Shown: in pieces, positions 20,321-29,079 of the stretch
Layout of the letters: each line of letters starts with the position of its first letter
How positions within the stretch are numbered: position 1 is the first letter of the stretch
Origin: Anaerotruncus sp.
GTDB lineage: Bacteria; Bacillota; Clostridia; Oscillospirales; Ruminococcaceae
Direction of reading: 5' to 3'
Assembly (NCBI GenBank): GCA_021770005.1
Contig: JAETRV010000005.1
Span: forward strand, 31,391-95,390
Length of the DNA: 64,000 nt
The notes under the pieces: generated by a model
Database searches by the model: none
Told to the model about the DNA's origin: nothing
Seen by the model: only the letters and a program-made list of their open reading frames with translations
Position numbers and translations under genes: made by a program

Positions 20321-21375
20321 ATTATCGCAAGCACCTCCCGCATTGCCCGGATGAGACCGGTATTTTCTTCGTGTGTCCGAACTGCGATCCGGTAGAATTG
20401 CCCATCCAAACCGTGGTAGTTGCCACAATTTCGGATCAAGTATCCCTTTTTGATCAGTTTTTCCTGGAGGTCCCACCATCCTGCCAGCTTGAAGAACAGA
20501 TAGTTTGCTTGGGACCCAAAACAGACCGCCCCCATAGATTGCAGTTCGATTTCCAGATAACGCCGTTCATGGTGCACCAATTCCCGCGTCTGTTCCAGAT
20601 AGGCAGGGCCACAGTCCAACGCAGCCAGCCCCGCAGCCTGTGCCGGGCCGGAGACGTTCCAAGGAGGTTCACAGGTTTGAATGCGGTCGATGATCTTCCG
20701 GTCGGAACAGAGCAGATAACCCAGCCGCAGACCCGCCATTGCATAAATTTTGGTAAATGCTCTCAGCAGGATCAGATTGGGGAATTCTGCAAGAAGCTCC
20801 GTCAATCTGATCGTCTCTTTTTCCGGTAAGAATGGCAAAAAACATTCGTCTACCAGTAGCCGAGCGCCGGATTTTGCACACCGGTCCAAAATTTTCAGGA
20901 GCAGGCTGCGATCGATTGGAAGCCCTGTCGGATTATTGGGGTTGCAGAGCACCACCAATTTTACAGGTAGATCGATCCGTCCGAGAAATTGTTCGGTAAG
21001 CCGGAATCCCTCCGATTCCCGCAGCAGATGCCGCTCTACAGTGCATCCAACCGCATCCAGCGCGGACTCATATTCAGAAAAGGTTGGTGCGATGGTAAGC
21101 GCACATTTTGGACGCAGGGACAATGCAATCCGATAGAGCAGGTCCGCCGCCCCATTTCCACAGTGTACCCAGCCGGCCTGCACCTGATCCCGCGCGGCAA
21201 TCTTTTCGCAAAGTGTACGGCAGAGCGGGTCTGGATATCGTTCCAAACATTCTCCAGTATCAAAAATGACCTGCCTGACTGAAGCAGGCAGGCCAAGCGG
21301 GTTCGTGTTGACCGAAAAATCAATGAGCGGTTCTGTATGCCCATACAGGTCGCCGCCATGTACAAGTCCTCTCAT
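20317..21375 (-). CDS. cobD: Threonine-phosphate decarboxylase
   Basis: A 352-residue PLP enzyme of the aminotransferase class I/II fold. It converts L-threonine-O-3-phosphate to (R)-1-amino-2-propanol phosphate, the linker of the nucleotide loop. Seen: DFSVNTNPLGLP at the start, VVLCNPNNPTG, LLVDECFLPF, and the PLP lysine in LRAFTKIYAMAGLRLGY. The ATG at 21375 overlaps the cbiB stop (ATGA) and has GGGGG before it, better than the longer frame. Separate histidinol-phosphate aminotransferases look similar, but the cobalamin context decides. Confidence 0.93.
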   Translation of the reverse strand: MRGLVHGGDLYGHTEPLIDFSVNTNPLGLPASVRQVIFDTGECLERYPDPLCRTLCEKIAARDQVQAGWVHCGNGAADLLYRIALSLRPKCALTIAPTFSEYESALDAVGCTVERHLLRESEGFRLTEQFLGRIDLPVKLVVLCNPNNPTGLPIDRSLLLKILDRCAKSGARLLVDECFLPFLPEKETIRLTELLAEFPNLILLRAFTKIYAMAGLRLGYLLCSDRKIIDRIQTCEPPWNVSGPAQAAGLAALDCGPAYLEQTRELVHHERRYLEIELQSMGAVCFGSQANYLFFKLAGWWDLQEKLIKKGYLIRNCGNYHGLDGQFYRIAVRTHEENTGLIRAMREVLAII

Positions 21376-22370
21376 ATCATCCCCCCGGAAAAAAGACTGA
21401 AAACTATGCATACTGCACCAAACAACAACAGCGATGCAACCGAAGCCGCATACATCAGCCGGTTCGCACGCCGGATGTCCTCCGGTTCCACCGGTCGAAG
21501 GCTATCCCCGATCGTCGGTTTCCGCACCAGATGCCCACCATACCACGCATCTCCGGCGAGCTGTACGCCCAATGCGCCTGCACAGGCAGCCTCGGTCTGT
21601 GCGCTGTTGGGGCTTGCGTGGTTTCGGCGGTCCCGCCGCCAGACGCGCCAAGCTCCTTTTCTGTCCAATCCGCACAGCCGCGCGGTTCCAATCATTAGCA
21701 GTGCGCAAAGCCGGGACGGGATCAGGTTGAATAGGTCGTCCAGGCGGGCGGCGAACCGTCCGAACCAGAGATAGCGGTCATTCTTATAGCCAATCATTGA
21801 GTCAAGTGTGTTGACTGCCTTATAACAGACTCCCAATGGAACGCCGCCCAACAGCAGATAAAAAAGCGGAGCCGCCACCCCGTCGGAGGCGTTTTCGGCA
21901 ACCGTTTCGACTGTGGCCTTGGTCACTCCCTCAAGGTCGAGCGTATCCGTATCCCGCCCGACAATCCGAGAGACCGCGTACTGTGCATCTGCAAGGGTCC
22001 CCGTGTGCAGGGCGTCAAATACCCGCATACTCTCCTTTTGAAGTGCGCGTGCTGCAAGCATCTGATAACAGGCTAACGTTTCCACTGCAAACCCGATTGC
22101 CGGATGCGCCGCCCTCGCCAACATCACAACCGCGCCAGCTACGCTGGTGGAGATGACCAGCGTCAAAAGCGTGATCAGGGTGCCACCGGCCCATTCTCCT
22201 CGTTTTCCTTGTGGAAACAGCCGGCGCGTAGCCATTTCGAGCAAGGAGATCAGGTGTCCGATCCAGCGCACAGGATGCGGCAGCCAGTGAGGGTCCCCAA
22301 ACAGAAGGTCAAGCAGGAACCCAAGCACCACCGGGGCGACCGGGTACCAAAATGCGTTATATGGGTTCAT
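21372..22370 (-). CDS. cbiB: Adenosylcobinamide-phosphate synthase
   Basis: A 332-residue integral membrane protein that joins aminopropanol phosphate to adenosylcobyric acid. Family hallmarks are DLLFGDPHWLPHPVRWIG, the AVSRIVGRDTDTLD segment, VETVAENASDGVAAPLFY and KAVNTLDSMIGYKND. Several hydrophobic helices are visible (around 12-25, 55-85, 305-330). Overlaps cobC by 14 bases and cobD by 4. Confidence 0.95.
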   Translation of the reverse strand: MNPYNAFWYPVAPVVLGFLLDLLFGDPHWLPHPVRWIGHLISLLEMATRRLFPQGKRGEWAGGTLITLLTLVISTSVAGAVVMLARAAHPAIGFAVETLACYQMLAARALQKESMRVFDALHTGTLADAQYAVSRIVGRDTDTLDLEGVTKATVETVAENASDGVAAPLFYLLLGGVPLGVCYKAVNTLDSMIGYKNDRYLWFGRFAARLDDLFNLIPSRLCALLMIGTARLCGLDRKGAWRVWRRDRRNHASPNSAQTEAACAGALGVQLAGDAWYGGHLVRKPTIGDSLRPVEPEDIRRANRLMYAASVASLLLFGAVCIVFSLFSGGMI

Positions 22371-22950
22371 CTATCCGCGCAACCTCCCGCAATGTCCGGT
22401 CTTTCTCCCATTGTTCCTGGGTCAAGCGGGCTGACCATCCACCAAGATTGGGCGCCTGCCAATCGTAAAACGGTTTTCCTCCGGCGAACCGCTCCATGAT
22501 TGCCATGATCGTTCCGCCATGAACCACGAACGCCACCCGGTTGATCCGATCCCGGAAGCAGGCTTCGATCGCTTGGGCAAACCCATCGCAGCAGCGCGCC
22601 CGGAATGTCTTGCCGGACTCCCCATTTGGCGGGGCAGATTCCCCGCCTGAAGCAATCCACGCCTGATATTCCGGAAGGGGTTCCAGCTCCCGATGGTTCT
22701 TCCCTTCAAAGTCACCGAAATCACATTCCCGCAGGCCATCGAGCACCACCGGCTGTTCCCCTGGATAAAGAATCTGTGCCGTCTGACGGCAGCGAAGCAG
22801 CGGACTGCTATAAACCCGCTCCGCCATCGGATAGGCAAGATTACAAAAACAGGAAACCCCAGCTTGGGAGAGCGGCTGGTCGGTACGCCCGATGTACCGC
22901 CGTTCGATGTTACCCTGTGTCTGGGCATGCCGGATCAAAAAAATCTCCAA
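22357..22950 (-). CDS. cobC: Histidine phosphatase, probable alpha-ribazole phosphatase
   Basis: A 197-residue histidine phosphatase. The phosphohistidine RHG-type motif is LIRHAQTQGN at residues 5-14, with RYIGRTDQPLSQAG after it, and the second histidine is in VVHGGTIMAIME. In a cobalamin operon the likely substrate is alpha-ribazole-5'-phosphate or adenosylcobalamin phosphate (CobC role), in nucleotide loop assembly. The name rests on context, since the superfamily is broad. Confidence 0.85.
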   Translation of the reverse strand: MEIFLIRHAQTQGNIERRYIGRTDQPLSQAGVSCFCNLAYPMAERVYSSPLLRCRQTAQILYPGEQPVVLDGLRECDFGDFEGKNHRELEPLPEYQAWIASGGESAPPNGESGKTFRARCCDGFAQAIEACFRDRINRVAFVVHGGTIMAIMERFAGGKPFYDWQAPNLGGWSARLTQEQWEKDRTLREVARIDEPI

Positions 22951-22953
22951 TCA

Positions 22954-23340
22954 TTACTCCCCCTTTATGATAACCGGGATTCCCGCAATCACCCGCTCGA
23001 CCCTGCACGCATGTTGAGCAACTAGGCAGCAAGCCCGACCCGCTGCCTCCCGCCATTCCCGCTCGAAGCCACTGACCGGCACCACCCCGCAGCCGACCTC
23101 ATTCGAAATCACAATCAGGTCAGGGCGTTCCTCTATTAGCCGGCGGACATATGCTAGCGGGTCCTGACCTGACTCTAGAAGCCGGCGGATCAATAGATGC
23201 AGATGGTCCATCACCGGCTGCTCCGGTATCCGGTCGAGTGGACAACTCGAACCGTCACAAACCAGTTCCTGGGAAATTTCAGTACGAGAAAAAACCAGTT
23301 CCAGCTTGCCCTGCCCCTCTCCGCCAACAATTAGTTCCAT
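22954..23340 (-). CDS. Short CobU-like protein (second adenosylcobinamide kinase/guanylyltransferase homologue)
   Basis: A 128-residue protein, much shorter than CobU (about 175-185). It opens with MELIVGGEGQGKLE, a P-loop-like sequence in which the usual GGxxSGKS is altered to GGEGQGKL, and it ends with VISNEVGCGVVPVSGFER and IAGIPVIIKG, closely resembling the CobU C-terminus. The segment that carries the guanylylated histidine (HRxxR) in CobU is missing. The ATG at 23340 overlaps the cobS stop by 10 bases; the long upstream frame is inside cobS. It may be a degenerate paralogue, a regulatory partner, or an enzyme sharing work with the other CobU at 24104-24628. Confidence 0.75.
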   Translation of the reverse strand: MELIVGGEGQGKLELVFSRTEISQELVCDGSSCPLDRIPEQPVMDHLHLLIRRLLESGQDPLAYVRRLIEERPDLIVISNEVGCGVVPVSGFEREWREAAGRACCLVAQHACRVERVIAGIPVIIKGE

Positions 23341-24107
23341 CCCATCATCCTCCCTGCAAAAACGACCGCAAACAACATTCCTAATTCGGCAAGCTGTAGG
23401 AACCAGCCCGCCAAATCCCCTGTAATCCCACCAAACTGCTGGTAAGATGTTCGTCGATAGAGCAGAAAGACAGCAGAAAGCGCCAATAGGCAGGCCGCCC
23501 CGACTTTGAGATGGAATTGGAGCATCCCAAACGCGCAGAGCCAGAATATGGCGAGCAAGACACAGGCACACCGTCCCTTCTGCGCTGCGTCTGCAAAACC
23601 TGCCGCGAGACCGCTCGTTTTGGCGCATCGGAAAGTGACTACCGAAAGCCCGCTTAATGCCCGAGAAGCGACAAACCCGATCCCGATAACCCCACAGGTG
23701 CGATGGGAAACCGGAAATTCGCTCCAAAGCCCAAAGGTCAGAAGCAGGTAGAGGCTGCATCCAATCAGCGCAAATGCACCGGTGTGCGCGTCCTTGAGGA
23801 TTTGCAGTTTTTGGTCGGTAGGCGCGTGGGACGCAAGCGCGTCAACCGTATCGCAAAAGCCGTCGAGATGGATTCCCCCAGTAACCAATACCGGGATCGC
23901 GGTTGCCACTGCCGCCAAAAGGACTGGACCGACTCCAAGACACCCGCAGAGCCACAACCAGCCCCAGACCATGCCACCTGTCACACCGCCCACCAACGGG
24001 AAAGCGCAGAGCAGATAGCGGGTGGTCTTTTCGTCCCATGCAAACTGGGGCATCGGGATCGCTGAATACATCGAAAATGCGGCCACAACCGTCCGAAGCA
24101 GATTCAT
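23331..24107 (-). CDS. cobS: Adenosylcobinamide-GDP ribazoletransferase (cobalamin synthase)
   Basis: A 258-residue membrane enzyme that joins AdoCbi-GDP and alpha-ribazole (phosphate). Typical features are AFSMYSAIPMP near the N-terminus, the acidic motif GGIHLDGFCDTVDAL that binds metal, the ILKDAHTGAFALIG segment, and several hydrophobic helices. The ATG at 24107 follows GGAGGGG and overlaps the cobU stop by 4 bases (ATGA). It sits between two cobU-like genes. Confidence 0.95.
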   Translation of the reverse strand: MNLLRTVVAAFSMYSAIPMPQFAWDEKTTRYLLCAFPLVGGVTGGMVWGWLWLCGCLGVGPVLLAAVATAIPVLVTGGIHLDGFCDTVDALASHAPTDQKLQILKDAHTGAFALIGCSLYLLLTFGLWSEFPVSHRTCGVIGIGFVASRALSGLSVVTFRCAKTSGLAAGFADAAQKGRCACVLLAIFWLCAFGMLQFHLKVGAACLLALSAVFLLYRRTSYQQFGGITGDLAGWFLQLAELGMLFAVVFAGRMMGWN

Positions 24108-24628
24108 CTTGGGCCCCTCCCTTTGCATACAATCGGAATCCCGCAGACCACCTCTATCACCCGCCCGGCCCGGCAGGCAACTGCTTGGTTCAAACCGCTG
24201 AGCAGGGAGAGATACCGTTCTGTGTCGGGATCATAGGAAATCCCATCCGAAAAAATCTCATTGGAAACGATCACGACCTCCCTCGCCTGCGCACAGAGCA
24301 GGTCGATCCCACGCAAGATTTCGCCGCCCGCGTCTTGGCCCGCGCCGCTGGGGGAAAACAGCTCGTTTGCCGCCAGGTTGGACAGACACTCGAGCAAAAT
24401 GGTGCAGCCTTTGGGCAGCCGGAGCCTTGCGATTCCGGTATATTGTTCCACCGTCTCGAACCCTTTTTCCCGCCGGGCAATCCGATGCTTTTGAATGCGA
24501 GCCTCACATTCTGCATCAAATGGCTGCATGGTGGCCAGATAAATTTTCTGTCCTCCCGCTTCGACTGCCACCTGTTCGGCATATTCCGATTTTCCGCTTG
24601 CCGCGCCGCCTAAAACCAACGTCAGCAT
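24104..24628 (-). CDS. cobU: Adenosylcobinamide kinase / adenosylcobinamide-phosphate guanylyltransferase
   Basis: A 174-residue bifunctional enzyme that phosphorylates adenosylcobinamide and transfers GMP to it. P-loop GGAASGKSEYAE at residues 7-18; IQKHRIARREKGFETVE holds the histidine that becomes guanylylated; LLECLSNLAANELF and VVIVSNEIFSDGI follow. The usual NEVG.GIVP stretch is altered here (NEIFSDGISYDP), while the neighbouring short paralogue keeps NEVGCGVVP. Starts 4 bases after cobT. Confidence 0.92.
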   Translation of the reverse strand: MLTLVLGGAASGKSEYAEQVAVEAGGQKIYLATMQPFDAECEARIQKHRIARREKGFETVEQYTGIARLRLPKGCTILLECLSNLAANELFSPSGAGQDAGGEILRGIDLLCAQAREVVIVSNEIFSDGISYDPDTERYLSLLSGLNQAVACRAGRVIEVVCGIPIVCKGRGPR

Positions 24629-24632
24629 CGGT

Positions 24633-25694
24633 TCATTCTAGTGGCTGGTAGCCGTCAATCTGTATCTGCTCAAAGGTGCGCATTCCACGGTAGACCGCAA
24701 CCGCCATATCCAAAAGCGGAAGCATGGCGATTGCGCCAGTCCCCTCACCGAGGCGAAGCCCAGCGGAGATCACCGGAGAAATCCCCAGCGCGTCGAGCAG
24801 AGGACGTCCCGCCGGTTCCTCCGGCAGATGGGAGGCGAGCGGGTACCCAGCCGCTTCCGGACAAAGCCTCACTGCAGCGAGTGCCGCAGAAGCGGAAATC
24901 ACGCCGTCCACCACAACCGGCAGACGGTGCACCGCCCCACCCAAAAACAGCCCGCACAGTCCGGCGATGTCCAGCCCCCCGACCTTGGAAAGGACGTCGA
25001 TTGGATCATCCGGATCGGGCTGGTTGGCCTCGATCGCCCGCTCAATCGCGCCGATTTTCCGCCGGAGCCCATCGCTTGAAAGCCCCGCACCGCGTCCGGT
25101 CATCAGAGCTGGCGACTTTCCGAGCAGGACCGATGCGACCGCGCTCGCGGTGGTTGTATTGCCGATCCCCATTTCGCCGGTCGCCAGAATCCGGTATCCC
25201 TTCTGTTTCAGCTCTCCCACAAGGTCGATCCCAAAGCAGACCGCATCCAGAGCCTGTTCCTGCGTCATCGCAGGCCCAACCGCGATATTCCCGGTCCCGT
25301 AAGCGATCTTATGGCGGAGCAGGCCGCCTTGTAAATCCCGCGCAACCCCGATATCCACCGGGAGCAGGTCACAATTTGCGACCTTTGCCATCATACAGGC
25401 GCTGGTTTCCCCCCGGGCAAAATTTTCCGCAACCACTGCCGTTACCTCACTGCCGGTCTGGGTAACCCCCTCAGCGACGACCCCATTGTCCGCACAGAGG
25501 ACGACACAGGCGCGTTTTTCAAGTGAAATCTGCGCATCGCCAGTGATTCCCGCGATCTGCACCACCGCATCCTCAAGCAGCCCCAACCCGCCAAGCGGCT
25601 TGGCAATGGCGTTCCAACGGTTTCTGGCCTGCTGTATGATGGTCTGATCTAATGGCCGAACCGCACAAAGGCGGCTGCTCAGGCTTCTGTCCAT
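24633..25694 (-). CDS. cobT: Nicotinate-nucleotide--dimethylbenzimidazole phosphoribosyltransferase
   Basis: A 353-residue enzyme that activates the lower-ligand base to its alpha-ribotide. Motifs: RWNAIAKPLGGLGLLE, VVLCADNGVVAEGVTQTG, TGEMGIGNTTTASAVASVL, and the catalytic glutamate region RLGEGTGAIAMLPLLD. Normal length. The start overlaps the cbiA stop by 16 bases. No gene for dimethylbenzimidazole synthesis (bluB or bza) is in the window, so the base may be scavenged or made elsewhere. Confidence 0.96.
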   Translation of the reverse strand: MDRSLSSRLCAVRPLDQTIIQQARNRWNAIAKPLGGLGLLEDAVVQIAGITGDAQISLEKRACVVLCADNGVVAEGVTQTGSEVTAVVAENFARGETSACMMAKVANCDLLPVDIGVARDLQGGLLRHKIAYGTGNIAVGPAMTQEQALDAVCFGIDLVGELKQKGYRILATGEMGIGNTTTASAVASVLLGKSPALMTGRGAGLSSDGLRRKIGAIERAIEANQPDPDDPIDVLSKVGGLDIAGLCGLFLGGAVHRLPVVVDGVISASAALAAVRLCPEAAGYPLASHLPEEPAGRPLLDALGISPVISAGLRLGEGTGAIAMLPLLDMAVAVYRGMRTFEQIQIDGYQPLE

Positions 25695-27070
25695 CTCCCC
25701 TGCTCCTTCCGGTATTCAAGTGCAGCATTCAAGAACCGCCGCGCCGCGGGTGGGTCGCCCGCGAGATAAAGATGAGGGAAACCGGCGTACAGCCGCTCGG
25801 TGGTGTGCACACAGTCCCAATGGACGTCCCGCATCGGCTTCTGGGCAGAAAAACCATCCCCACAGTCCCCGCTTTCCCAATAGTGGAACTCATGCGCGCG
25901 GAAAGTCCCTCCGCGTGGGCAGAGCAGATTGTCCTGTTTGGCGGTCAGCTCCACATACCCAAACCGGGAAAGTTGGTCGGTCTTGTAACCCGCCGCCTGG
26001 ATCAACCCAACCATCCGATGCGGGATTCGCCGCCTGTCCTCCAAGGTCCGATGCAGGTAGAGGAACCCACCGCACTCCGCGATGGTCGGCATCCCGCTCT
26101 CAATCGCTTTCCGGACCGATTCCTGCATCGAGCGGTTCCGCGCAAGCCGCCATGCGTGCAGTTCAGGATAACCGCCGCCGAGCAGCAGACCATCACAGTC
26201 AAACGGGATCGACCGGTCCGCCAAAGGGCTGAACCAGACCAATTCCGCACCGAGCAGCTGGAGCAACGCCAGGCTGTCCGCATAATAAAAGCTGAATGCC
26301 GCATCATGCGCAACCGCGATCCGGGGGGTGCCTTCCACCGGCTCGATGGCAAGCGGCTGATAAATCAGGGTCGAAGCGCTCTGCGCGGCCGAGATCAACC
26401 GGTCCAGATCAATCGTCTGCTCCGCCTGTTCCGCCAGACGGTCGAGCTTTTCCCGCAGACGGGAAATCTCCCGCGCGGTGACCAATCCCAGATGCCGGCT
26501 TTCAAAACCGCAGTCAGGCATTGGCGGCAGATAGCCAAATACATCCACCGCACATTCCCGCTCGATCAATTCCTGTACTTCGGGATAGATCGAGGGAGAA
26601 AGCTGGTTCAGGATCACCCCAATGATCCCAGAATCCGAGCGGAAGCTCTTAAACCCATTAACCATCGCGGCGATCGAAGCCGCCATTCCACGCCCGTTGA
26701 TGACCAGAATGGTTGGGGTCTTGGTCACGCGGGCGAGGTCATAAGCGGATGCCTCAATGCTCTTCCCTGCCAGACCATCATAAAGCCCCATCGCTCCCTC
26801 GATCACCGCAAGTTCCGTTTTGCTCGCGTCCGCAAGCAGGCGGCAGACGGTCTCACGATCCCCAAGATAGAGGTCGAGGTTGGAAGAATAGGCCGCGCCG
26901 ACCGCGGACCGGTGGAACATCGGGTCTATGTAGTCCGGCCCGCTCTTGAAGCTGGCGACTCGCATCCCCCGTTTCACCAGCGCACGCAGGATAGCACAGC
27001 TTACAGTGGTTTTTCCGGAGCCGCTCGCCGGGGCGGCGAGCAGCAGACGGGGCAGATTTACGGTTTCCAT
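25679..27070 (-). CDS. cbiA: Cobyrinic acid a,c-diamide synthase
   Basis: A 463-residue ATP- and glutamine-dependent amidotransferase acting on the a and c acetate side chains. N-terminal P-loop APASGSGKTTVSCA near residues 13-26, FKSGPDYIDPMFH, VIEGAMGLYDG; C-terminal class I glutaminase with nucleophile C in IAECGGFLYLHRTLED. Overlaps cbiET by 13 bases. Length fits CbiA/CobB. Confidence 0.96.
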   Translation of the reverse strand: METVNLPRLLLAAPASGSGKTTVSCAILRALVKRGMRVASFKSGPDYIDPMFHRSAVGAAYSSNLDLYLGDRETVCRLLADASKTELAVIEGAMGLYDGLAGKSIEASAYDLARVTKTPTILVINGRGMAASIAAMVNGFKSFRSDSGIIGVILNQLSPSIYPEVQELIERECAVDVFGYLPPMPDCGFESRHLGLVTAREISRLREKLDRLAEQAEQTIDLDRLISAAQSASTLIYQPLAIEPVEGTPRIAVAHDAAFSFYYADSLALLQLLGAELVWFSPLADRSIPFDCDGLLLGGGYPELHAWRLARNRSMQESVRKAIESGMPTIAECGGFLYLHRTLEDRRRIPHRMVGLIQAAGYKTDQLSRFGYVELTAKQDNLLCPRGGTFRAHEFHYWESGDCGDGFSAQKPMRDVHWDCVHTTERLYAGFPHLYLAGDPPAARRFLNAALEYRKEQGRWTEA

Positions 27071-28278
27071 GCGTCTTTCCCTCCCGCACTCAAAATATAG
27101 ACCGGGTTCTGTCCGGTCATCATATGGCTGCCCCCCACAGTTTTCGACCGCGCGGCAAAAACCTGCACGACCTCCTGTCCAGTGAGTTGCAGCCGGTTGA
27201 ATACCTCGAGCGCGGCTCCGACCGTCTCAAGGGTGATTGCGTTGACGACCACCCGCACCGCGGGGTTTTTCTGTACAGCCAGTTCAACCGACGGGGACAG
27301 CCCTCCCGAGCTGCCCCCGATAAAAACAGCGTCAGGGGAGGGCAGATGTTCCAGTGCAAACGGGGCAATCCCTTTGACGACCCGCAGATTGGGAAGCGCG
27401 AACCGCATCCGGTTCTGCTCGATCAGGTCACAGGCTTCCTGTTCCCGTTCGATCGCAAAGACCGTCCCGGACAAGAGCACCCTTGCGGTCTCGACCGAAA
27501 CCGATCCGGTGCCCGCCCCCACATCCCAGACCGTCCATCCGGGTTCCAGACGCAGTTTCGCCACCGAGACCGCCCGCACTTCGGCTTTGGTCATCGGGAC
27601 ATTCCCGCGCAGGAACGCCTCGTCTGGGATGCCGTGGGTCACTGGACGGGAGCGGCTGCGCACCCTGTGATTGCACACCAGCATCACCGCGAGCGGGTCG
27701 AACGTCTGCCGGCAAAACTGTTCCGCCGTCCCCTGTGAAATCCGTTCGTCAGGGTAGGACAACCGTTCCCCTGCATATACAGTCAGGTCTCCCAGACCTT
27801 CTTCACAGAGACGGGCGCAGAGTTCGGATACACCGGATTTGCCACCGGTCAGCAGAAAGGTTTCCCTGTTGAAGCAGACAGCACCAGCCAAATCCTGTTC
27901 CCGTCCATGCAGGCTGAGCACCGCTACCTCGTCCCACGGGATGCCGAGTTTTGCGCAGAAGTATTGCAAGCTGCTGATCCCGGGGATCCATTCAACCTGC
28001 TCACCTTCAAACGGGCGCATCAATCCCCTGGCCGCGCTGTAAAACCCGGTGTCCCCTGAGACAAGCACTGCCACATGTTCCAGTTCCCGGCGGCGTAGTA
28101 CCTCCTCCGCAATCTGTGTGGGGGTGGATGCCAAGACCTTTTCCGCATCCGTATCCGGAACACAGTCGAGCATCCGCTGCGCGCCGACCAGACAACGGCT
28201 CTCCTGGATGACTCGCGCCGCCCGGACGGTGAGCAGGTCGGGATTCCCCATCCCGATCCCGATGACCGTAATATGCAA
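27058..28278 (-). CDS. cbiET: Fused cobalt-precorrin-7 C5- and precorrin-6B C15-methyltransferase (CbiE-CbiT)
   Basis: A 406-residue two-domain enzyme. Residues 1 to about 195 form a tetrapyrrole methylase (CbiE) with VIGIGMGNPDLLTVRA and VLVSGDTGFYSAARG. From about 205 on comes a Rossmann methyltransferase (CbiT) with VWDVGAGTGSVSVETAR, which methylates C15 and decarboxylates the acetate at C12. The fusion matches CobL of the aerobic pathway. It is 15 bases after cbiJ and overlaps cbiA. Confidence 0.95.
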   Translation of the reverse strand: MHITVIGIGMGNPDLLTVRAARVIQESRCLVGAQRMLDCVPDTDAEKVLASTPTQIAEEVLRRRELEHVAVLVSGDTGFYSAARGLMRPFEGEQVEWIPGISSLQYFCAKLGIPWDEVAVLSLHGREQDLAGAVCFNRETFLLTGGKSGVSELCARLCEEGLGDLTVYAGERLSYPDERISQGTAEQFCRQTFDPLAVMLVCNHRVRSRSRPVTHGIPDEAFLRGNVPMTKAEVRAVSVAKLRLEPGWTVWDVGAGTGSVSVETARVLLSGTVFAIEREQEACDLIEQNRMRFALPNLRVVKGIAPFALEHLPSPDAVFIGGSSGGLSPSVELAVQKNPAVRVVVNAITLETVGAALEVFNRLQLTGQEVVQVFAARSKTVGGSHMMTGQNPVYILSAGGKDAWKP

Positions 28279-28293
28279 ACCCGCTCCCCTCCT

Positions 28294-29079
28294 TTACAAT
28301 AGCAGCTCTTCCGGAACTGTATCGGGAATTTCCAAACCGAACTCATGCACCAATCGGGAAACTGTTTCCCGGTAACCCATTCCCGGGTCTGCTGACGGCC
28401 GGCCAATCACGATGGCGGTTGCGCCCGCATCCTGCGCCGCAGCCAGCTTTGCCGGAAAACCGCCCGCCTCACCAGAATCCTTGGTCACCAGCAGGCTCGC
28501 TCCGACCTCGCGCAGGGTTGCGCGGTTCATTTCCCGGGAAAACGGCCCCTGCATTGCGATGATATGCCCAGGAGGATACCCGAGCGCCAGACATCTTTGC
28601 AGGGATTCCAACGCTGGCAGAATCCGCGGGTAGAGCCGTTTCTGGAAATCGGGCAGGCTGGTAAAGACATCCAGCTCCTTGCTTCCGGTGGTCAGAAGGG
28701 CTCTGCCGGTTGTTGCACTCAAAACCTCCACCGCCTGTCGCGCGTCCTCCACGTAGACGCACCCGTCCAGCTGCGCAGATGGCCGGGAAATCCGCAGATA
28801 GCGGGTCCCGGTCTGTTCGCACGCCCGCCGGATGTTGCGGGTTGCCTCGACTGCATAAGGATGGGTCGCGTCGATCACGCAGTCAAATTTCAAGTTTTGC
28901 AGCATGGTGGTCATCTCATCCTGATCCAGACGGTCGGCAAACACCTTGACCGTGTCCGGAAGGAGCTGCCTGCCGTATCCGGTCGCAACGCTTGCACAGA
29001 CCGAAACGCCGCAGCGGTAGAGCAGCTCGATCAACCGCCTGCCCTCGGTCGTACCGGCAAACACCAGATAGTTAGACAT
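28294..29079 (-). CDS. cbiJ: Cobalt-precorrin-6A reductase
   Basis: A 261-residue NADH-dependent reductase of the corrin ring (CbiJ/CobK). Starts with YLVFAGTTEGRRLIE; CVIDATHPYAVEAT and LLTTGSKELDVFTSLPDF are family signatures; GGFPAKLAAAQDAGATAIVIGRP closes the domain. The ATG at 29079 overlaps the cbiH stop; the longer frame begins inside cbiH. Confidence 0.94.
   Translation of the reverse strand: MSNYLVFAGTTEGRRLIELLYRCGVSVCASVATGYGRQLLPDTVKVFADRLDQDEMTTMLQNLKFDCVIDATHPYAVEATRNIRRACEQTGTRYLRISRPSAQLDGCVYVEDARQAVEVLSATTGRALLTTGSKELDVFTSLPDFQKRLYPRILPALESLQRCLALGYPPGHIIAMQGPFSREMNRATLREVGASLLVTKDSGEAGGFPAKLAAAQDAGATAIVIGRPSADPGMGYRETVSRLVHEFGLEIPDTVPEELLL

Noticed and set aside
23341..23760. 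140-codon extension of the short CobU-like protein, which would make it nearly full length
   Set aside because: The extension is out of frame with, and inside, cobS and does not resemble the CobU N-terminus; the protein itself begins MELIVGGEGQGK at 23340.
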